Made by a program: the position numbers and the translations under genes. Shown here piece after piece: positions 59,203 through 64,000 of a stretch of DNA of 64,000 nt (the stretch's first letter is position 1; every line of letters begins with the position of its first letter). Source of the stretch: Bacteroidales bacterium (GTDB taxonomy: Bacteria > Bacteroidota > Bacteroidia > Bacteroidales > VadinHA17); contig JALONT010000011.1 of NCBI GenBank assembly GCA_025454795.1, positions 1 to 64,000 of the forward strand, in the 5' to 3' direction. The notes under the pieces are model-generated. The model was not told the DNA's origin, ran no database searches, and saw only the letters and a program-made list of their open reading frames with translations.

Positions 59203-62200
59203 ATGAAGGCTGAATTTATTTTTGAAACTAGCTGGGAAGTATGCAACAAGGTGGGTGGCATTCATACTGTCATTTCAACAAAAGCCCTGAACATTGTTGA
59301 TGAGCTTGGAGATAATTACATACTTATCGGCCCGGATGTCTGGAGGGAGGATATAAAGAATCCTGAATTCATTCAGGATGAATCCCTGTTTGCTGAATGG
59401 AAAGACAGGGCTGCGTCCGAAGGATTAAGAGTAAAAACGGGTCGATGGAATATTGCAGGCAGACCAATAGTAATGTTGATTGATTTCACACCATATTTCG
59501 GACAGCAAAATGAGATCTTTGCAACTTTCTGGGAAACTTATAAGCTCGACAGCATCTCAGGGCAATGGGATTATGTAGAGCCTGCACTGTTTGGTTATGC
59601 TGCCGGGAAGCTGATCGAGAGCTTTACAACTTTCTATCATGAGCATCATAACATAGTTGCTCAGTTCCATGAGTGGATGACCGGAACCGGAATCCTGTAT
59701 CTTAAAAAGCAGGTACCCTGGGTTGCCACATCATTTACTACACATGCTACAGTACTCGGTCGTTCCGTGGCAGGAAACAACAGGCCCCTGTACGGGAAGA
59801 TGAAAGAATATAATCCTGCTCAGATATCCCGTGAATTTAATGTAGTTGCAAAACAGTCACTGGAGAAGATTTCTGCAGTTGAAGCGGATGTTTTTACTAC
59901 TGTAAGTGAAATTACTTCGAAAGAGTGCAGCCATTTCCTGGGGAAAGATGTTGATATAGTCACTCCAAACGGATTTGAAGATTCATTTGTACCGGGCAGC
60001 GACGTTTTTGAGAAAAGAAGGCAGGAAGCCAGAACAAAGCTTAAGAATGTGGCAGAAGCAGTCCTCGGATATAAGCTTTCAGGTGATTGTATTCTTGTGG
60101 TAAACAGCGGAAGGTATGAATTCAGAAACAAGGGAGTTGATATATTCATTGATTCTCTTGGCGAAATGAACAAAAAGGACCAGCTTAAAAAAGAGTGCGT
60201 AGCCTTTATCCTCATGCCTGCTTATCATAAGGGTCCTCGCCAGGAGTTGATTGACATTCTTTATAATAAAGGTCCTTCTAATAATGGAGACCGTTATCTC
60301 ACTCATAGCCTGCACTATCCATCAAACGATCCTGTACTTCAGAGAATAGGCACCAACAACCTGAGCAATGATCAGAAATCACAGGTCAAGATAATCTTTG
60401 CCCCATCATACCTTAATGGCAACGACGGCATATTCAACATGCCATATTATGATCTCCTGATCGGTTTCGATCTTTCAGTATTTCCCTCATATTATGAGCC
60501 ATGGGGATATACTCCCCTTGAAAGTCTTATGTTCTCTATCCCGACAGTTACTACATCCCTTTCAGGCTTCGGGCTTTGGGTAAGAGATTATTTCAGGGAG
60601 CCCGGTAACGGCATTTCAATAATTGAACGTACTGACGATAACGAAGATAAAGTTATCTCGGAAATCGGGATATTTATGTCAATGTTCATTGGGCTGAGTG
60701 AAGAAGAAGTAAAGGTTGCAAGTTTAAAAGCACATGAGATCTCCCGGATAGCCATGTGGGACTCTCTTGTTCAGCATTATTTCACCGCTTATGGGAAAGC
60801 TCTTATCCACAGCAGCGAAAGAAGAGATGAACCAAGGGAATTTATCCGCTTTGTTGAGTCTCCGGGTCTCCGTATCCGTAAACCTCACCAGGTACCAGTC
60901 TGGAAAGATATTTATGTCCAGAGCGATGTGCCTGATAAACTGGCATATCTTAAAGAACTCGCCAATAATCTTTGGTGGTCCTGGAACACTGAAGCTGAAG
61001 AAATATTCAAAAACATGGACCCTTCTCTCTGGGAAGAGGTAAAGCATAATCCCAAGCTGCTTCTGGAAAAGATTGATTATAAACGGCTTCTGGTGCTTGA
61101 GGATGATGATGAGTTTGTAAGAGTGCTTAACACTGTTTATAAGATATTTAAAGAAAATATTAACCGACCGGATGATACCGCAAAACCGTCTGTTGCCTAT
61201 TTTAGCATGGAATTTGGAATACATCCGTGTCTTAAGATATATTCCGGAGGTCTGGGAATTCTTGCAGGCGACTATCTGAAAGAAGCCAGCGACTCAAATA
61301 TTAACATTACCGGTATAGGCATTCTTTACAGGTATGGTTATTTCAGACAAAAGCTGGGACCTAAGGGAGAACAACTGGCAATTTATGAAGCTGAGGAGTT
61401 TGCAAGACTTCCAATAAATCCGATAAAAGACACAAGTGGCAACCATCTGACAGTCAGCCTTGTATGGCCGGGCAGGACAGTGAAAATACGTGTCTGGGAA
61501 GCAATGGTTGGTAAGGTCAGGCTCGTACTTCTCGATACCGATCACGACGACAACACGCCGGAGGATCGTACCATAACTCATTATCTGTACGGAGGTGATA
61601 ATGAAAACAGGCTGCGTCAGGAACTTATCCTGGGTATTGGTGGCATCAGGGCTCTTGTTGCTATGGGACTGAAACCGGATGTTTATCACAGTAATGAAGG
61701 ACATTCGGCATTTATAAGCCTGGAAAGGATGCGGACAATGATTGAAGAGAATCATCTTACATTTAATCAGGCACTTGAAGCTGTCAGAGCGTCAACTTTA
61801 TTTACAACCCATACTCCGGTACCGGCCGGTCATGATGCATTTGACGAAGACCTTCTGAGAAAGTACATTTCACATTATTCTGACCGCCTGAATATCTCAT
61901 GGGAGGGACTTATGTCACAGGGCCGGTGCGATGGCGACGTTGATAAAAAGTTCAACATGAGTTACCTGGCAACCCGTATGTCTCAGGAAGTGAACGGCGT
62001 CAGCAAACTTCATGGAGAGGTGAGCCAGGGTATGTTTAATAAATTATGGCCCGGTTATCTCAAGGAGGAGCTGTTTATCGGCTATGTCACAAACGGAGTT
62101 CACCACCCGACATGGACGGCGCCTGAATGGCGTAAAGTATATAAGGAGCTTACAGGGACAAGCAATTTTGATCAGACTGAAAGAAGTCTCTGGGAAAAAC

Positions 62201-63426
62201 TATATAGTATTGATGATAAAAGGATATATGAAATTAAAAAGGACCTTAAGAAGAATCTTTTTACAAACATCAGGAAAAGGCTTCAGTCCGATATGATAGA
62301 AAAACACGTAAGTCCGCGGACTCTTCTCAATATCAGCAGTCACCTTGATGAAAAGGCACTTACGATAGGTTTTGCCCGACGTTTTGCTACCTATAAAAGA
62401 GCTTCTCTTTTATTCCGGGACCTCGACCGTCTTGCACGTATTGTAAATAATCCTGAAAAACCTGTTCAGTTCATTTATGCCGGAAAAGCTCATCCGCATG
62501 ACGGCGGAGGCCAGGATCTTATCAAAAGGGTTTATGAAGTATCCCAGATGCCACAATTTTCAGGCAAGGTTATTTTCCTTGAGAACTATGATATTGAACT
62601 GGCTAAATACATGGTCAGGGGTGTCGACATCTGGTTGAATACACCTACACGACCACTTGAAGCTTCAGGAACAAGCGGAGAAAAAGCAGTAATGAACGGG
62701 ACTATCCATTTCAGCGTTCTTGACGGTTGGTGGGTTGAAGGTTACAGGGCATTTGCCGGGTGGGCGCTCCCCAAGAAAAGAACATTTACCAACCAGGAAC
62801 TTCAGGACGATATAGATGCTGAGACTATATACAACATGCTGGAATTTGAGATTATACCGGCATATTATTCATTCAACGATCAGGGAATTCCTGTTGAATG
62901 GGTCAGCCTTATCAAGAATACAATGGTAAAGATTGCCCCTGAATTCACTATGAAAAGACAGCTCGATGATTATTATGAAAAGTATTATTCAAAACTCTTT
63001 ATTCGCAGCAAAGATCTCATCGAAAATAATTTTGAGAAAGCAAAAGAACTTGCAACATGGAAGAAGGAAATGAGAGATGAGTGGGATAACATCGAGGTAC
63101 TGAATTATAGTTTCGAAAAACCCGGAGAAAATGTGTATCATTCAGGACACGACTACAGGGCAGAAATTGCTCTGAATGTTGGTAAGATACCTAAAGAGAA
63201 TGTAGGCGTGGAATTCATTATAACCCATATGAGCAAGCAGGGTGAACATGAGTTTGTTGCAAGCAAGGAATTCACGATAGTAAGCAGTAAGGGAGGTAAA
63301 TGTCTTTACAGGGCTAACATGGTGCCCGAAAAAGCAGGTACGTTCTTTTATGGGATACGCATTTATCCAAAACACAAAGATCTTCCTCACAAGCAGGATT
63401 TTTATCTGCTGCGGTGGATTGATTAA
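59203..63426 (+). CDS. Fusion of GT3 glycogen synthase and GT35 alpha-glucan phosphorylase
   Basis: The 1407-residue protein joins two opposite activities. Residues 1-560 match GT3 glycogen synthase of the eukaryotic type: FETSWEVCNKVGGIHTVIST at the start, HEWMTGTGILYLKK, and SYYEPWGYTPLES near 430 with the E-x7-E donor site. Residues 570-1407 are a GT35 alpha-glucan phosphorylase of the short type: LANNLWWSWNTEAEEIF, YFSMEFGIHPCLKIYSGGLGILAGDYLKE in pieces, VYHSNEGHSAF, and the PLP site EASGTSGEKAVMNG with Lys1161. Fusions of this kind occur in Bacteroidota. Predicted reactions are UDP-glucose-dependent elongation and phosphorolysis of glycogen. The gene starts 40 bp after the GH57 gene and converges with the branching-enzyme gene. 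Confidence 0.9.
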   Translation: MKAEFIFETSWEVCNKVGGIHTVISTKALNIVDELGDNYILIGPDVWREDIKNPEFIQDESLFAEWKDRAASEGLRVKTGRWNIAGRPIVMLIDFTPYFGQQNEIFATFWETYKLDSISGQWDYVEPALFGYAAGKLIESFTTFYHEHHNIVAQFHEWMTGTGILYLKKQVPWVATSFTTHATVLGRSVAGNNRPLYGKMKEYNPAQISREFNVVAKQSLEKISAVEADVFTTVSEITSKECSHFLGKDVDIVTPNGFEDSFVPGSDVFEKRRQEARTKLKNVAEAVLGYKLSGDCILVVNSGRYEFRNKGVDIFIDSLGEMNKKDQLKKECVAFILMPAYHKGPRQELIDILYNKGPSNNGDRYLTHSLHYPSNDPVLQRIGTNNLSNDQKSQVKIIFAPSYLNGNDGIFNMPYYDLLIGFDLSVFPSYYEPWGYTPLESLMFSIPTVTTSLSGFGLWVRDYFREPGNGISIIERTDDNEDKVISEIGIFMSMFIGLSEEEVKVASLKAHEISRIAMWDSLVQHYFTAYGKALIHSSERRDEPREFIRFVESPGLRIRKPHQVPVWKDIYVQSDVPDKLAYLKELANNLWWSWNTEAEEIFKNMDPSLWEEVKHNPKLLLEKIDYKRLLVLEDDDEFVRVLNTVYKIFKENINRPDDTAKPSVAYFSMEFGIHPCLKIYSGGLGILAGDYLKEASDSNINITGIGILYRYGYFRQKLGPKGEQLAIYEAEEFARLPINPIKDTSGNHLTVSLVWPGRTVKIRVWEAMVGKVRLVLLDTDHDDNTPEDRTITHYLYGGDNENRLRQELILGIGGIRALVAMGLKPDVYHSNEGHSAFISLERMRTMIEENHLTFNQALEAVRASTLFTTHTPVPAGHDAFDEDLLRKYISHYSDRLNISWEGLMSQGRCDGDVDKKFNMSYLATRMSQEVNGVSKLHGEVSQGMFNKLWPGYLKEELFIGYVTNGVHHPTWTAPEWRKVYKELTGTSNFDQTERSLWEKLYSIDDKRIYEIKKDLKKNLFTNIRKRLQSDMIEKHVSPRTLLNISSHLDEKALTIGFARRFATYKRASLLFRDLDRLARIVNNPEKPVQFIYAGKAHPHDGGGQDLIKRVYEVSQMPQFSGKVIFLENYDIELAKYMVRGVDIWLNTPTRPLEASGTSGEKAVMNGTIHFSVLDGWWVEGYRAFAGWALPKKRTFTNQELQDDIDAETIYNMLEFEIIPAYYSFNDQGIPVEWVSLIKNTMVKIAPEFTMKRQLDDYYEKYYSKLFIRSKDLIENNFEKAKELATWKKEMRDEWDNIEVLNYSFEKPGENVYHSGHDYRAEIALNVGKIPKENVGVEFIITHMSKQGEHEFVASKEFTIVSSKGGKCLYRANMVPEKAGTFFYGIRIYPKHKDLPHKQDFYLLRWID

Positions 63427-64000
63427 ATATCAGTTGCTTTCCTGACAGGCTCTTTTTTAAATACAAGAGCTGTCCTGGAGGGAAGATACAAATACAGGTA
63501 GAAGGGCACATTAATAGAGTGCCTTTCTGCTTTTTTCAAAGAGGTATATACTGACTTTCTGTCAAAACGGTCAAATCCTCCAAGTGCCGGATCGTCTGTA
63601 TCAATTAAAACAGAGAACTTGCCTTTTAACGGGATACCATAATCGGTGAATGAAAGAACAGGGTTGAAGTTAAAAACAAACAGAAGGTCACCTCTTGTGA
63701 ATGCAATTATCTTATCAAGGTTGTTTTCAAAAATCCTGTTAATATAAAGATCGTCGAGTATTCGGAAATCATGCTGAAGATTTACCATCTGTCTGTCAAA
63801 GCTTGCAAGGTACTGGTATTTAAGGTTTTTGTTTTCAGCAAGGGCCCATTGCCGTCGGGCATATTTATAGCTCCAGTTGTTTCCCTCCCTGGGAAAATCG
63901 ATCCACTCGGGATGTCCGAATTCATTCCCCATAAAATTCAGATAGCCTCCTCCTGCAGTGCTGAAGGTTAATAGCCTGATCATTTTATGCAAAGCTATAC
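63423..64000 (-). CDS. glgB: 1,4-alpha-glucan branching enzyme, C-terminal part (cut by window edge)
   Basis: Only the last 192 or so residues are in the window; the frame runs past position 64000 with no start codon, so the gene is partial here. The visible part starts IALHKMIRLLTFSTAGGGYL and has FMGNEFGHPEWIDFPREGN, a conserved barrel end of eukaryotic-type (GBE1) branching enzymes. It is followed by the C-terminal beta domain with DLLFVFNFNP and DPALGGFDRFD. Branching enzyme makes the alpha-1,6 links of glycogen. It converges with the fusion phosphorylase gene, overlapping by 4 bp at the stops. It completes a glycogen gene set. Confidence 0.93.
   Translation of the reverse strand, partial: IALHKMIRLLTFSTAGGGYLNFMGNEFGHPEWIDFPREGNNWSYKYARRQWALAENKNLKYQYLASFDRQMVNLQHDFRILDDLYINRIFENNLDKIIAFTRGDLLFVFNFNPVLSFTDYGIPLKGKFSVLIDTDDPALGGFDRFDRKSVYTSLKKAERHSINVPFYLYLYLPSRTALVFKKEPVRKATDI

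Noticed and set aside
1-64000. CRISPR array, tRNA, rRNA, phage or insertion sequence
   Set aside because: I found no regularly spaced long direct repeats, no tRNA-like arms with the T-loop consensus, no transposase or integrase gene and no phage structural genes.

Overview
The window is a stretch of chromosome from a member of the Bacteroidota, most likely the order Bacteroidales. The signs are TAnnTTTG-type promoter elements before many genes, few Shine-Dalgarno sequences, a very long acidic tail on ribosomal protein S16, GldL-like membrane repeats, DUF4369/TlpA lipoproteins, beta-propeller signalling proteins, and a eukaryote-like glycogen gene set (GT3 glycogen synthase, GBE1-like branching enzyme). 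I see no rRNA, tRNA, CRISPR array, phage or insertion sequence. Most of the window is ordinary chromosomal gene content, with several unusual protein architectures and many small intergenic palindromes.

Layout. 1-2.7 kb: palindrome cluster, recX, prmC, ribD. 2.7-8.3 kb: a likely two-gene operon of a secreted TPR/caspase-like protein and a beta-propeller/SpoIIE phosphatase. 8.3-14.2 kb: LOG protein, thioredoxin, dnaE, then rpsP-rimM. 14.2-19 kb: threonylcarbamoyl-AMP synthase, a GT2 glycosyltransferase, LL-DAP aminotransferase, an unrecognised conserved protein and an ExbB/ExbD pair. 19.4-28.6 kb: K+-dependent membrane pyrophosphatase, a threonine/serine dehydratase, two endonuclease/exonuclease/phosphatase-fold proteins, two rhomboids and mutL.

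28.7-35.9 kb: a complete TetR-regulated ABC export operon (TolC, HlyD-like adaptor, two ATPases, two permeases) with the layout of E. coli cecR-ybhGFSR. A four-copy 13-bp repeat array sits at its promoter. 36-39 kb: a small lipoprotein, a broken ygiD remnant and a copper ATPase. 39.3-42 kb: a PadR regulator with two proteins built from GldL-like HWPGAG membrane repeats. 42.2-45.1 kb: cysE-cysM and a GT4 glycosyltransferase. 45.2-54.1 kb: a lipoprotein, yifB, an acyltransferase, a double SiaB/GHKL-like protein, lpxH and two DUF4369/thioredoxin-fold lipoproteins, one of which has lost a redox cysteine.

54.3-64 kb: a glycogen/alpha-glucan cluster of debranching enzyme, GT4 glucosyltransferase, a GH57 enzyme with a histone-H1-like lysine-rich tail, and a 1407-residue GT3-GT35 fusion. 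It ends with the 3' part of a convergent branching enzyme cut by the window edge. Together these genes could build, branch, debranch and phosphorolyse glycogen.

The best candidates for undescribed biology are the caspase/SpoIIE operon, the PadR-HWPGAG module, the double SiaB-like protein, the basic tail on the GH57 enzyme and the operator array before the TetR gene. Intergenic DNA also carries at least three families of small repeats, some of which have supplied the 3' ends of genes.
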